This document shows, piece by piece, positions 10,505 to 21,592 of a DNA stretch of 60,000 nt. Numbering within the stretch: position 1 is the stretch's first letter; each line of letters opens with the position of its first letter. Under the pieces are notes generated by a model that made no database searches, was not told where the DNA came from, and saw only the letters and a list, made by a program, of their open reading frames with translations. The position numbers were made by a program, and so were the translations under genes. The DNA comes from Zygnema cylindricum (lineage: Eukaryota > Streptophyta > Zygnematophyceae > Zygnematales > Zygnemataceae): contig JBBHKE010003562.1 of assembly GCA_037447655.1 (NCBI GenBank), positions 85,458-145,457 of the forward strand. Direction: 5' to 3'.

Positions 10505-12576
10505 TTTGTAAGAAACATTGTTTATTATACACGGTCAAAATAAGATGTAAAATATACTCCGAACCATGTTTGTTACTCAAGTTTGTGTTTGCGCTAACAG
10601 CAATAGTGGTAAGAAAACCTTTATATTCTAAACGCTCACAAATTAAGTTACAAAAAACCCTAAAGCATGTTTCTGACACAAATTTGAGTTTGAGCTAACA
10701 AAGATATTTGTAAAAAACATTGTTTATTGTACGTGGTCACAAAAGATGTAAAATAAACTTTGAACCAAGTTTGTAATTCAAGTTTGTGTTTGCCGTAACA
10801 GCAATAGTGGTAAGAAACCCTTTATATTGTTAACACTCACAAAAAGAGTTAAAAAAAACCCTAAATTTTATTTCTAACACAAATTTGAGTTTGCGCTAAC
10901 AAAGATATTTGTAAGAAACATTGTTTATTGTACGCGGTCACAAAAAGATGTCAAATAAACGTCGAACCATGTTCGAAATTTAAGTTTGTGTTTGCGCTAT
11001 AAATAATAGTGGTAAGAAACTCTTTATATTGTTAACGCTCACAAAATAAGTAAAAATATACCCTAAACCATATGTTTAACAAAAATTTGAGTTTGCGCTA
11101 ACAAAGATATTTGTACCAAACAACGTTTTTTGCTCGCGGTCACAAAAACAGGTAGAATAAAATTCGAACCATGTTTGTAACACAATTTTCTATTTGCCCT
11201 CAAAAAATAGAGGTAAGAAACTCTTAAAATTGTTAAGGCTCACAAAAATAGTTAATCAAAGCCCTAAACCATGTTTTCCGAACACAAATTTTAGTTTTCG
11301 CTAAGAAAGATATTTGTAACAAACAGTGTTTATTGTTCGTGGTCACAAAAAGAAGAAATATTATCTCCGAACCATGTTTATAACACAAGTTTGTGTTTGC
11401 GTTAACAACAATCGTGGTAACAAATACTTTTTATTATTAACGCTCACAAAAATAGTAAAACAAATCCCTAAACTATGATTCTTTCACAAATATTAGTTTG
11501 CTCTAACAAAGATATTTGTAACAAACAACGTTTATTGTTTCTGGTCAAATATAGAGGTAAAACAAACTCCGAACTATGTTTATAACACAAGTTTGTGTAG
11601 GCGTTAACAACAATAGTGGTAACAAACACTTTCTATTTTTAACGCTTACAAAAATATTTAAAAAAATCCTTAAACTATGTTTCTAACAAAAAATTCAGTT
11701 TGAACTAACAAAGATATTTGTAACAAACGACGTTATTTATTTTTGTCACAGAAAAGGGTAAAAAAAACTCTAAATCATGTTTGTAACACAAGTTTTTGTT
11801 TGCGCTAACAACAATAGTGTTAAGAAACTCTTTATATGTTAACGCTCTCAAAAAAATTAAAAAAAAACCCTAAACCATGTTTCTAACACAAATTTTTGTT
11901 TCCGCAAACAAAGATATTAATAACAAACAATGTTTATTATTCGCGGTAAAAAAAAGAGGTTAAAAAATCTCAACCGTGTTTCTAACAAAAAATTGAATTT
12001 GTGCAACAACAATATTCGTAAAAAAAAATGTTTACTGTTTGCGGTCACATAAAGAGGGAAAAAAAACTCCAACCAAGTTTGTAACACACGTTTGTGTTTG
12101 CGCAAACAACAATAGTGGTAAGTGACTCTTTATATTATTAACGCTCACCAAAATATTTAGAAAAACCCTAAACCATGTTTCTAACACAAATTTAAATTTG
12201 CGCAAACAGTGATATTTGTAACAAACAACGTTTAGTGTTTGTGGTCACAAAAAGAGGAAGATTAAACTTCGAACCATGTTTATAACACAAGTTTGTGTTA
12301 GGGCTAACAACATTGGCGCTATCAAACACTTTACATTGTTAATGCTCACAAAAATAGTTTAAAAAGACCATAAGCCATGTTTCTAACACAAATCTGAGTT
12401 TGTGCTAACAAAGATATTTATAACAACAACGATTATTGTTCGTGGTCACAAAAAGAGGAAAAATAAACTTCGAACCATGTTTATAACACAAGTTTTTGTT
12501 TGCGCTAACAACAATAGTGGTAACAAACACTTTATATCGTTAACGCTTACATAAATAGTTAAAAAAAACCCTAAAC
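10505..12576. repeat. Satellite array, ~101-bp monomers in ~202-bp dimers
   Basis: About ten copies of a ~202-bp unit made of two related halves. One half carries CAATAGTGGTAAGAAAC and the other GATATTTGTAACAAACAACG. Both share ACCATGTTT.TAACACAA and TTTGCGCTAACAA. Unit starts fall at about 10505, 10708, 10909, 11111, 11314, 11515 and 11717. Near 11917-12013 the spacing drops to about 97 bp, meaning one half is repeated. AAACCCTAAAC (telobox-like) recurs in one half of most units. No coding content. Confidence 0.9.
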
Positions 12577-13028
12577 TGTTGAATTTGGAAATCTTTAGTT
12601 TAGTAGATAGAGTTGTGACGAGGGATTGAGGACTTAGAATATTTTGGAAAATAAAAACCTGTAATACTAACCTCAAATAGTGTTACAGTAACAGAAGGTC
12701 AAGACAGTGTACGGTACAGTCAATTGGACACGCGTTGGCAGGAAAAGGGTGTTGCAGGTTTCACGGAGTAACGCCGATGACCGCTTACACATATTGGGCG
12801 ATTAACTAGCTGATTGACAGAATCGGACGGACGGAATGAAAAGCATTTATCTTGGAATGTATGGTACGGTCAACCATGAGGTGCCGTTGATGGACATCAA
12901 ATTGACAGACGCGATTCACGAGGGACCACAAGTGACAAAGCACACTTGTACGTAATCAAGTGCTTCGTACTACACGAGGAGAGTCAGCCGGATGCTACCG
13001 ACCACTGCTAACTGAGCACCAGAAACAT

Positions 13029-14308
13029 CTACAATGCTTGCGGCATGAGTGTGCAAATTTCAGCTCAGGGTGATGTATCTTTGATGGTAGACGTGAGGGG
13101 AAATTCCGCAAAAAAGACTCTCCACAATGTGTTGTATGTATCAGATTTCAAAAAGAATCTATTCTCTACCTCTTTGGTAGCGAGTAACAGCTTTGATATA
13201 ATCCTCAAAAAAGGCAGACACGTTATTAGCAAGCTAGGTAAAGTTGCAGTAAGAGGCACTAGGGATGCAAATAAGATGTATATAATGGATATGGTTGAAT
13301 ACAAAGAAAATGATGTTCTCTATTCAATTGTGTCATCTATCAATGAGTTATGGCATAAGAGATTAGAATATGTTAATTATGATAGTCTACAAAAGATGGT
13401 GAATGCAGGAAAGGTTAAGGGTGTTTCTCTTATTTCTCAACTTGTGAAATCATGTGATGGATGCTCACTTGGAAAGATCCACAGTTTACCTTTTCCACAA
13501 CAATCTGACCACAGATCGCTCAAATTTCTGCAACTTATCCACTCGGATGTTCTCGGACCATCGCAAGTACCATCAGCCGAAGGTGTCCACTATATGGTTA
13601 CATTCACTGATGACTATTCAAGGTTCACCAAAGTTTACTTCATGCAGCGTAAAAGTGAAGTGTTTACACTTTAAACACTACAAGGCATGGGCAAAAAAGT
13701 TTCATGGAGATGCGATCTTGGCACTCAGATCAGACAACGGCGGAGAATGTATTTTAAAGGAATTCGAACAATTTCTCCTCCAGGAAGGTATCAGTCATAA
13801 TCTGACAGTTCCATACACACCGGAACAGAATGGTGTGTCTGAAAGATTAAATAGAACTGTAACAGAAAGTGCTAGATTTGCTAGATCAATGCTTGCAGAG
13901 AAAGGTCTAGATCTGAAATTCGGGGCTGAAGCACTCAATTGTGTGGTTTATATTAAAAACAGAATTGCATCTCGATCGGTTAAAACTACACCTCATGAAC
14001 TGTGGACAGGGATAAAACCGGATGTTAGTCACTTTAAAGTATTTGGCAGCAAATGTTTTGTCTTAGATACCTCACAAAATATATGGAAAATGGAAGCTAA
14101 AGGCTTACCAGGGATCTTTATGGGTTATGATGACAATGCAAAGGGCTATAGGGTATATGTTTTAGAGAAAAAAAAAGTTATTGTATGTAGAAACATCCAG
14201 TTGAAGGATGAACAGGAATCGGTTGATCTGTTCAAAGAAACCGAGAGTCAAAGAAATCGAGAGTCAGAAGACCGAAAAAATACAGGAGTCTGTTATTTTT
14301 CAGCATAA
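13029..14308 (+). pseudogene. Copia integrase, frameshifted
   Basis: Homologous to 9433-10494 of copy 1. The integrase zinc region (ELWHKRLEY, CDGCSLGKIH) is in one frame to 13674. A small deletion near 13667 then shifts the frame. The core continues (RSDNGGEC, QNGVSERLNRT) to 14308. His is replaced in the first knuckle (LEY for LGH). From 13756 to 14087 it is identical to copy 1. Confidence 0.85.
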
Positions 14309-14497
14309 TCAACATGTTTATTTTCAGTCACATGTTATTTTTCAGCATAATCAACATGTTTATTTTCAGTCACAGTCAACGTCTACAACTACATCTACAC
14401 AGGTTCTTCTCCCACATCTACACAGGTTCCTCTCCCAGATGAACCACCTGCTGCAGACTTAGATTCCGCACCTCCATCTACACATGCTCCGACACAC
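14309..14497 (+). other. Degenerate linker with 41-bp tandem duplication
   Basis: Between integrase and RT. TTTTTCAGCATAATCAACAT recurs at about 14297 and 14338, followed by Ser/Thr-Pro codons typical of the variable copia linker. The frame is broken. Confidence 0.6.
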
Positions 14498-16260
14498 GTG
14501 GAACAACCAATTACAGATCCAATTTCGGCACCTGTAACAACTCAAAACAGGACAACAAATCGCAGGTTGCCGACAATTTCAGCCTCAGAATTTCCGGAGG
14601 GAAAGAGGTCTAGCAACCGTCTGCAAGCAAGCTCACATTTTGCTCTCTTTGCAGCCACAACGGAGCCTCTAACAATTCAGGAGGCCTTCTCATCAACGGA
14701 GAGAAATCACTGGATTGAGGCGGTGAACGATGAAATGAAGTCAATCAGGGAGGCGCAGACATGAGAGCTGGTGGATCTTCCTCCGGGCAGGAAAGCCATC
14801 GGCATTAAATGGGTGTTCAAAGTAAAGCTCAACCCGGACAACACAATTGAAAGGTATAAGGCTAGACTTGTGGCCAAAGGTTACAATCAGAAAGAAGGTA
14901 TTGATTTTGAGGAAAACTTCTCTCCAATTGTCAGATTTCCCACTATTAGAATCTTACTAAGTTTGGCTGCTATAGAAAACATGGAAGTCCACCAGATGGA
15001 CGTTAAGACTGCCTTCCTGCATGGAGAGTTAGAATAAACTATTTACATGAAACAACCGGAGATGTATATAGAGAAAGGAAAAGAAAACTTAGTCTGTAAA
15101 CTAATAAAATCTTTTTATAGACTGAAACAAGTTCCCACGGAATAGAACTTAAAACTAGATGAATTTCTTACTGGGCTAGGATTTCAAAGGATTAGTTTAG
15201 ATCACTCAGTGTATGTACTGCAAGGGGAGGATGGGATTCTTTATATTGTTTTATATGTGGATGACTTACTTTTACTAAACAAGTCTATGGATGAGATAAA
15301 TCGAATTAAAGCTGCTTTAAGGTCAAGGTTCGAGATGAAGGACCTTGGTGAATCTAAGTATATCTTAGGAATACAGGTAGCGAGAGACAAAAACAGAAAA
15401 CTCATTATGTTAACCCAAAAGGAAGTAATAAGTAATATGCTAGAAAAATTTGAAATGAAAGATGTAAAAGGATCTGTAACTCCCATGGAATTCAGACACA
15501 CGCTTGATGGAAATGAGTCAGACTCAGGCATAATGGTTAGTGAGAGCTTAGAGCTGGGGGAGGAAGAGTTTATGGCTTCAAAGCCGTAAAGACAGGTAGT
15601 GGGAAGTCTTATATTTTTCATGAATTGTACGAGACGTGACATTGCAACAGCTATCGGAGTCCTAAGTAGAAGTTTGCAGAATCCTAGAAGGGCAGACTGG
15701 AAAACTGCAAAAAGAGTGTTTTGAGATACCTTGCAGGGACTCGAGATATTAAGCTGATACTCGGAGGAGGATAAGTGAAAATGCAGACTTCGAGTGACGC
15801 CAGCTATGGGGATATGCCAAGCCGAAAATCCACAACCGGCTACGTCCTAAAGATCAGAGATGGAACTTGCTGCTAGAGCAGCAAGCAGCAAAAGGTTACA
15901 GCACAGTCTACAATGGAGTCAAAGAATATGGCAACAACTTTTGCCCTCAAAGAACTCCTATGGGTTAAGTCCATTTTGCAAAAACTTGGATACAGGCAGA
16001 CAGGTCCGCAGATTATTTAGTGTGATAACCAGGCAACCATTGCTATTGCTACTAACCCGAGTCATCATTTTAAGAGCAAGCACATGGATGTCAGACTTCA
16101 TTTTGTGAGAGAAGATGTGCTTGCAAGATTGTTAAGATTGTGTTATTTACCGGATGAGAAAATGGTTGCAGACATGCTAGCCAAACCCCTTCCTGCTCCT
16201 AAGTTGCAGTTTTGTAGAAATGCTACTGGGCTGAGTGAGTGGCTGAGTCTAAAGATTTAG
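14498..16260 (+). pseudogene. Copia reverse transcriptase and RNase H, multiple stops
   Basis: It begins with the linker and the pre-RT motif (EAFSSTERNHWIEAVNDE), then the [40 protein letters not shown] and the catalytic LYVDDLLLL at about 15255. In-frame stops occur near 14761, 15035, 15142 and 15587, with a frameshift near 15720. The RNase H part follows (SDASYGDMPSRKSTTG, CDNQATIAI, HMDVRLHFVRE), ending GLSEWLSLKI just before the polypurine tract. It is inactive but full length from RT to the 3' LTR. Confidence 0.88.
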
Positions 16261-16265
16261 GGGAG

Positions 16266-17239
16266 TGTTGAAATTGGAAATCTTTACTCAGTAGATAGAG
16301 CTGTAAGGAGGAATTAAAAACTTAGAATATTTTGGGAAATGAAAACTTGTAATACTTCCCTCAAATAGTGTTACAGTAATAGAAGACTAAGATAGTGTAT
16401 TGTACGGCCAGCTAGACACGCGTCGGCAGGAAAAAGGTGTTGCAAGTTTCACGGAGTAGCGTTGATGACCAGTTACACGTGTCGTGAGATTAACGAGTGG
16501 ATTGATGAAATCGGACGAAAATAATGCAAACCCCATATCTGGAAAAGTATAATACGCTCAGCCAAGAAGGGCCGTTGATTAACATCGAATTAACGTACGC
16601 GATTCAGAAAAGACCATAAATGACGAAGCACACTTGGACGGTATCAGGTGCTTCGTACTACACGATAAGAGTCAGCCGAATGCTAGGGACCACTGCTGAC
16701 TAAGCGCCAAGAACATTTAATGTACGGCTTTCTATCGGTAAATATCTGGAAACAAGGTTTTGTAGTTTAGCTAATTTAAAGTAGTGTCTCACTATTCAGA
16801 TTTAGAGAAAAGGCAAAATTAGGTTTTGGAAGTACTCTTAGAATAGTAAGTTATGTCGTAGCATAAAACAGTACTGTAGTACAGTCACTTAAATTAGTGT
16901 GACCAGTAGATACTCACTGTGAGTATATAGTTTAGGACTTACACAAATTGTGATTATCCAAGTCTTGGGATATTAATCTACTAAGGCAGTTTTTGTGAAT
17001 CTGCAGTGTGAATATCTTATGGTTGGCTAGATCAATTGAGTTTAATCTTTGTAGAGTGATTCTACACTATGTTTACTACTGTTATGAAGAATTTAAGTCT
17101 GCATAGATCACTGAGTTGCATTTTATCACATCTTGAAGTTGGTTTTTGAGTAGGGTGCTTCTTAGCTTCTGCTTTAAATGTCTACTTCCACTACTATTGC
17201 TTCTGCCTCTCCTCCTACTACTGTGGTTGTAGAACAACA
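16266..17239 (+). repeat. Copia 3' LTR (974 bp) of copy 2
   Basis: TGTTGAAATTGG follows the purine tract AGGGGAG. It ends GTAGAACAACA, then the flank CATTATTC. It includes ATGTCTACTTCC (17178) and an open frame to the LTR end (VVVEQH), as the other LTRs do. Confidence 0.88.
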
Positions 17240-17662
17240 CATTATTCTAAATTGTTCTTTATGTTGTTGAAGGTACTTTTTGAATGAGCGTTAATAACAG
17301 TAATAGAACGATGTTTTAAATAGTGTGCGTACGGTCAGTATGTGACCGAGCAATATATTAATTTATTAAGTAAAAAGTACAAATGATGTATAATACACGT
17401 TGTTATCATGTAACAGCGTTTTAAACAAACTGCGTAGTGCAAACGGCATAGTGGTGATAAACTGTACGTTTTGTCAGATTTTGTACCAAGACCTAATTTA
17501 TAGTAGAGATAATCAGTGCGTCGAATTGTAATGCATAAATAAAATAGAGTAAATTCCTTTTTGAAAAATTTATCACACAAATTAGAGTTTATAACTCTAA
17601 TTACTTTTTTCTATTTTTTTACTCTAGTTTTTTTCTTTACTCTTATTACAATTTGCGGTGTA
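17240..17662. mobile_element. Truncated TA-flanked TIR element (CACCGCG family)
   Basis: Homologous to 44996-45401: shared blocks around ATGTAACAGCGTTTTAAAC, GATAAACTGTACGTTTTG and ACTCTAATT. The right end TTGCGGTG plus TA lies at 17653-17662. The left end is missing because the copia LTR abuts it at 17239. The LTR therefore sits inside this element. Confidence 0.7.
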
Positions 17663-18519
17663 TCGTAATTTCATTCTTGGCGTTATGTACGATGTTCGTA
17701 CATAGTAGGCACTCTATTATCGCATTGTACATGTTATTGTACCATATTGTACCGGAAATTGTTAACCATTGGTTTGAAAAACGTAATGGCTAAAGCAAAC
17801 TTACGAAAAAAGAGAAACGCTTAACGTGTACGCGATTGTTAAATTTCAATCTGATAGTAGAAATAAATCATTGTATACAATTTAGGAACCCCATGCAAAA
17901 TAAAAATAGACTATATAACATAGATATAAGCTGAAACGACAAAAACACATGAGGCATGAACCGAAATTACACTGTAGAATTTCGCTAATAAGTGTAGTTG
18001 AATTGACACTTTGTCAATGATAGGCAACAGTCAATTGAAACCAAGAAAATGTATGATAAATGAAAACTACATGGTGGCACAATCAACCATAGAAACGACA
18101 CGAAGAAATGAATGGACATACTAAATCGTATCACACGACATAAATTGACATCTAATAGGTATATTTCATGAAAAAGACAATTTTACGCTAAATACTCGTA
18201 TGTTACGGGTTTATTAATTATTTGCTATCAAAATCAATGGCGCAAAAGGTTCATGTATGTAGAAGAAAATGACAAAGCCAAATTGATGATTATTTCGCGT
18301 TTCGTATATGGTGTTTGTTTATTTTATATTAAGATACTAAAAATATATATATTTTTCTTCTTTTTATCAATACATGATATTACAAAATTAACAAACAAAA
18401 AAGAAGACAAACAAAATAAATAACCACAATACAACCTTGTTCACATAACATCAAACGAAGAAACCAATATAAACATAACAGAGAAAATAATAAGAAAAAC
18501 AAAACCATCAGAAACAAGG
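17663..18519. other. AT-rich spacer, nothing recognised
   Basis: No coding homology, inverted ends or tandem structure that I can support. Confidence 0.4.
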
Positions 18520-19120
18520 GATCAACCAACTTAGTCCAAAGACCTAGAAGGTTAGATCAACATCATTATCAGCTCGATGGCTGACTAACACTACAAACAC
18601 GTATTATTTTTTATATTGTTTAATACATAGAATATGTTGATTACTTTAATACTTTTTTTTGTTTTTGATCAAGCAACTTAGTCGAAGACCCAGTTGCTTG
18701 CATAAACATCATTATCGGCTCAAAGGCTGACTAACATTACAATCACTTAATACTTATTATTTTTTATTGTTTTTTATAGTAGATTGAATACTTTGGGTAC
18801 TTTTTTTTTTTTTCGCGATCAACCAACTTAGTCGTAAGACTTAGAAGATTGCATAAACATCAGCATCAGCTCGAAGCTGACCAACATTACAAATAGTTAT
18901 CTTCGTTCATAATTTTTGTTTGTTAGATTACATTGTTATTTTGAATATTTCTGTTTTTTTGTTTACTCGATCAACCACCTTAGTTTTAAGACCAAGAAAG
19001 TTGCTGGACATCATTATCAGCTCAAACGCTGTCCAACATTACAAACATTGGGTTTTTTTTTTTAATAATTTGAATACTTTGTTTGGGGGATACGTTGATT
19101 ACTTTGATTTTTTTTTACGA
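18520..19120. repeat. Four-copy ~150-bp tandem repeat with conserved 85-bp core
   Basis: Cores begin GATCAACCAACTTAGT at 18520, 18667, 18817 and 18969. Each continues through AAGACC.AGAAG, then CATCATTATCAGCTC and GGCTGACTAACATTACAA. Between cores is T-rich sequence with runs of 8-13 T, which varies freely. The core is much better conserved than the spacers. Confidence 0.8.
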
Positions 19121-19662
19121 TGTTAATTGTAAGTAAGCAAGAGTATTAGTGTTATTAATTTTGATGTAGAAAAATATGACAAATACTTTGTTTTTCATAG
19201 CCAGAAAATTTTTAATGACTAGAAAAAAAAATAACCCTAAAAAGAGTATTAATCAAACCCATATAAACCTTTAATCACATAATAAAACCATGCTAAACAA
19301 GCTCTTAAAACCCCTACATACGTATCTTTAAGAAAAGTAATGTATATTTATACATAAATATACAACATAAATATAACAAACTATAATGTAAAAAAACACA
19401 AAATAAGTTTGTCGATTTATTTATAGAAAACAATAATACTCCAACAATATCAACGCTTGTTGAAATTGGACTCTTCTAAGTCCTTTGTTTTTTGTCGGAT
19501 TAAGTTGAGTTGTGATCAACATGACGAAGTACCATGTACTAAAGCGAAGGGAGGCTTTTGTGAAAAACAAAAAAAATTGGTCGTGAATGTTAGTTTTTTG
19601 TAAAGAGGTGAGTCATTAAAGACACACAATAAAGGTGAGTCATGAAGATGACGAAACAATAC
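19121..19662. other. AT-rich sequence beside CDPK relic
   Basis: It starts with the GTATTG donor-side sequence of the CDPK exon and is otherwise non-coding. A short direct repeat, AAAGGTGAGTCAT / AAGAGGTGAGTCAT, lies near 19604-19642. The expected next CDPK exon (EF-hand start) is not seen. Confidence 0.4.
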
Positions 19663-19782
19663 CCTCAGAGCAAGCTTTTTCATCTTGTTAATTGCAGCAA
19701 ATTGTTTCAGCCTAGTCATGACAACAGAATCAAAGGGCTTCTCTAAAGCCAACCATTAGGCTTGATCCAAGGATGGTTTCCA
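19663..19782 (-). pseudogene. Calcium-dependent protein kinase (CDPK) exon relic
   Basis: The minus strand reads HPWIKPNG, then after a one-base loss KPFDSVVMTRLKQFAAINK and MKKLALR, followed by a GTATTG donor. This is the end of the kinase domain (HPW) and the autoinhibitory junction of plant CDPKs. The intron after ALR is at a position typical of this family. The frameshift falls between HPW and KPF. No kinase catalytic region or EF-hands occur nearby, and the 5' edge has no clear AG. It is a stranded fragment, or one exon of a gene with very long introns and a sequence error. Confidence 0.7.
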
Positions 19783-20104
19783 AAATAAAAAAACAAAATA
19801 GTTCCAATCAGCAAAATACATTCTTCCAAATCATTTAGAAGAAATTGAAACGAAGAGTGAACGAAATCAAAATCAAAACAATGTCAAGTATTTTAAAACC
19901 ATTGTTGTTTTGACTCAAGCTCTTACAAAAAAACTCTTTGTTGTGTAAAATAAAACAACATAAAATAAATCCATACCTATGCACCTATGTGAAATTCAAA
20001 ACATAAATTAAAAACACGGGTAACAAAAAGGTTTCCAAACATGCACACATTACATGGAAATGACCATCAAATGACAACCGAAACATACAACACGTACCAT
20101 CAAT
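19783..20104. other. AT-rich spacer, nothing recognised
   Basis: Simple A/T-rich sequence without a supported feature. Confidence 0.4.
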
Positions 20105-20365
20105 GCTATTTCAAAAGTAGGCGTTTTTTGGTAGGCCTTTTGTAGGCCGCCTTTAGCGTAAGTTGTGTTACGGGCTTTCCATGTGATCTTGTTAGATCGC
20201 TACTTTCATCAGCAACCGTCCGATCGGCCAAATCTGACGATAATCCTATCGTAAGTTGTGTTATGGGCTTTTCATGTGATCATCTTAGATCGTTACTTTC
20301 ATTAACGACCGTCAGATTGTCCAAATTTGACAGTTTAAATAAAAAGTCGCTTTAAACTCACAGAA
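20105..20365 (+). mobile_element. Decayed copy of the TTCAAAAGTAGG TIR element
   Basis: Reverse complement of 44574-44878: shared TTCAAAAGTAGGCG, AAGTTGTGTTA.GGGCTTT and CATGTGATC..CTTAGATCG. An internal ~88-bp segment is present twice (about 20156 and 20249). The right inverted end is lost. Confidence 0.7.
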
Positions 20366-20539
20366 AAATATTTTTTTGTCCGATTTTTTTTTCAAATTTA
20401 GACATGACGTTTAATTCTCTATCGATCCATGTGCAACTCAACCCTGTTACTATATTATTTCATTTTACGGCCAAAAATCATCTTCTCCTTCGTACTCTAG
20501 TTTTGCAACCACATATTTTAAAAGCCACGACATAGAAAC

Positions 20540-21431
20540 TGTTGTTCTACAACCACCGGTGCAGGTGGAGGAGCAGCAGTAGTAGTAGAAGTAGACATGA
20601 TACACTCTCACAAGCTAACAAAAATCTTGCCAAACAACTATTCTTAAGTGCTCACCAATTCTCATAAAAAAATCCAAACCTCACAAAATTCTATCAGAAT
20701 ATAGAGTAGCATAAACAATGACAACTCCCAAAGTTTCAGCACAATTGACTGGACAACACTCAAGATATAATACTCAGAAGTTTCCCAAAAACTGTTTGCA
20801 GTTTTTACTACTTGGAAGTCTGGATACATAAAAAGGCTCTAAGTCATATGTCTTATACTTTCGGTGTTCTATCGCCGATATAAGTGTACCTGAGAGGTAC
20901 GTCCAAAATCAACCCACCTACTGAGATCTACGTGTTCCTAATCGTGCCAATCTAATCTATCATCGTACAGTCAATATTACTGAGAATCTGTACTAAGTGA
21001 TTGTACAAATACTCGCCGCCAGTTAGTTACGTTTGTCCGGATATGTGCACTCAGTAGTTGTAAAGACATCTGTCTGTAAGTCATCTGTGAATCTCACCTG
21101 TTGACTCGATTCTGTTCAACTATAGCAACGCAGTCCAGTTCAAGATCATATTCGAATGTCAGCAGCTTCGCCGCAGCTGCGTTGTCCCATACCAAAAATA
21201 GCCACAACTGCGTTTGTCTTGTTGCGTAGCAACTGCGTTGGTCTATACGGACCATATCAAAAATAACTGAAGTTGCGCTTGTTCCATTTGCGTCGCAGCT
21301 GCGCTGTTAGAATACTGGTGTCGGTACCATTAAAACTTTCATTGTGCTTGAAGTGACGACGCGTGTCCCTATAGATCTATTTTCCCGCCGTCCTATAAAT
21401 TTGCTGAGACTTAAGCTTTCAAAAACCAATA
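20540..21431 (-). repeat. 3' LTR (892 bp)
   Basis: It starts TATTGG (mutated TGTTGA) after the purine tract TTTAGGGAAG and ends GTAGAACAACA at 20540. It also carries the gag ATG and an open frame. GCAGCTGC-type repeats lie at 21165-21310. Confidence 0.85.
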
Positions 21432-21592
21432 CTTCCCTAAAGATGTAGACTCAGTGTATAAGCGCAGCTGCGATTTCGTACTTAGTTCATCATGGCAGCA
21501 TAGCAGCGCAGCAAACCAACTTATCACCTGGGTCCACTACATCCTAATTTTGGGCTATCGCAACATGGCAGTATCGCAGTGGAGTAAATCAC

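Larger units (their letters stand above)
12577..17239 (+). mobile_element. Ty1/copia copy 2, internally deleted
   Basis: The start of an LTR (12577 to about 13025) is fused directly to the middle of pol. Integrase, RT and RNase H follow, then a polypurine tract (AGGGGAG at 16259) and a 3' LTR (16266-17239). The rest of the 5' LTR, the PBS, gag and protease are gone. The left flank is satellite and the right flank is the inside of a TIR element, so no target duplication is seen. Confidence 0.85.

Noticed and set aside
13454-13674. Second overlapping frame before the copia integrase core
   Set aside because: Out-of-frame overlap made by the small deletion near 13667; the homologous frame is the other one.
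18520-19120. CRISPR-like array
   Set aside because: Eukaryotic context, 150-bp period, 85-bp cores and T-rich low-complexity spacers.
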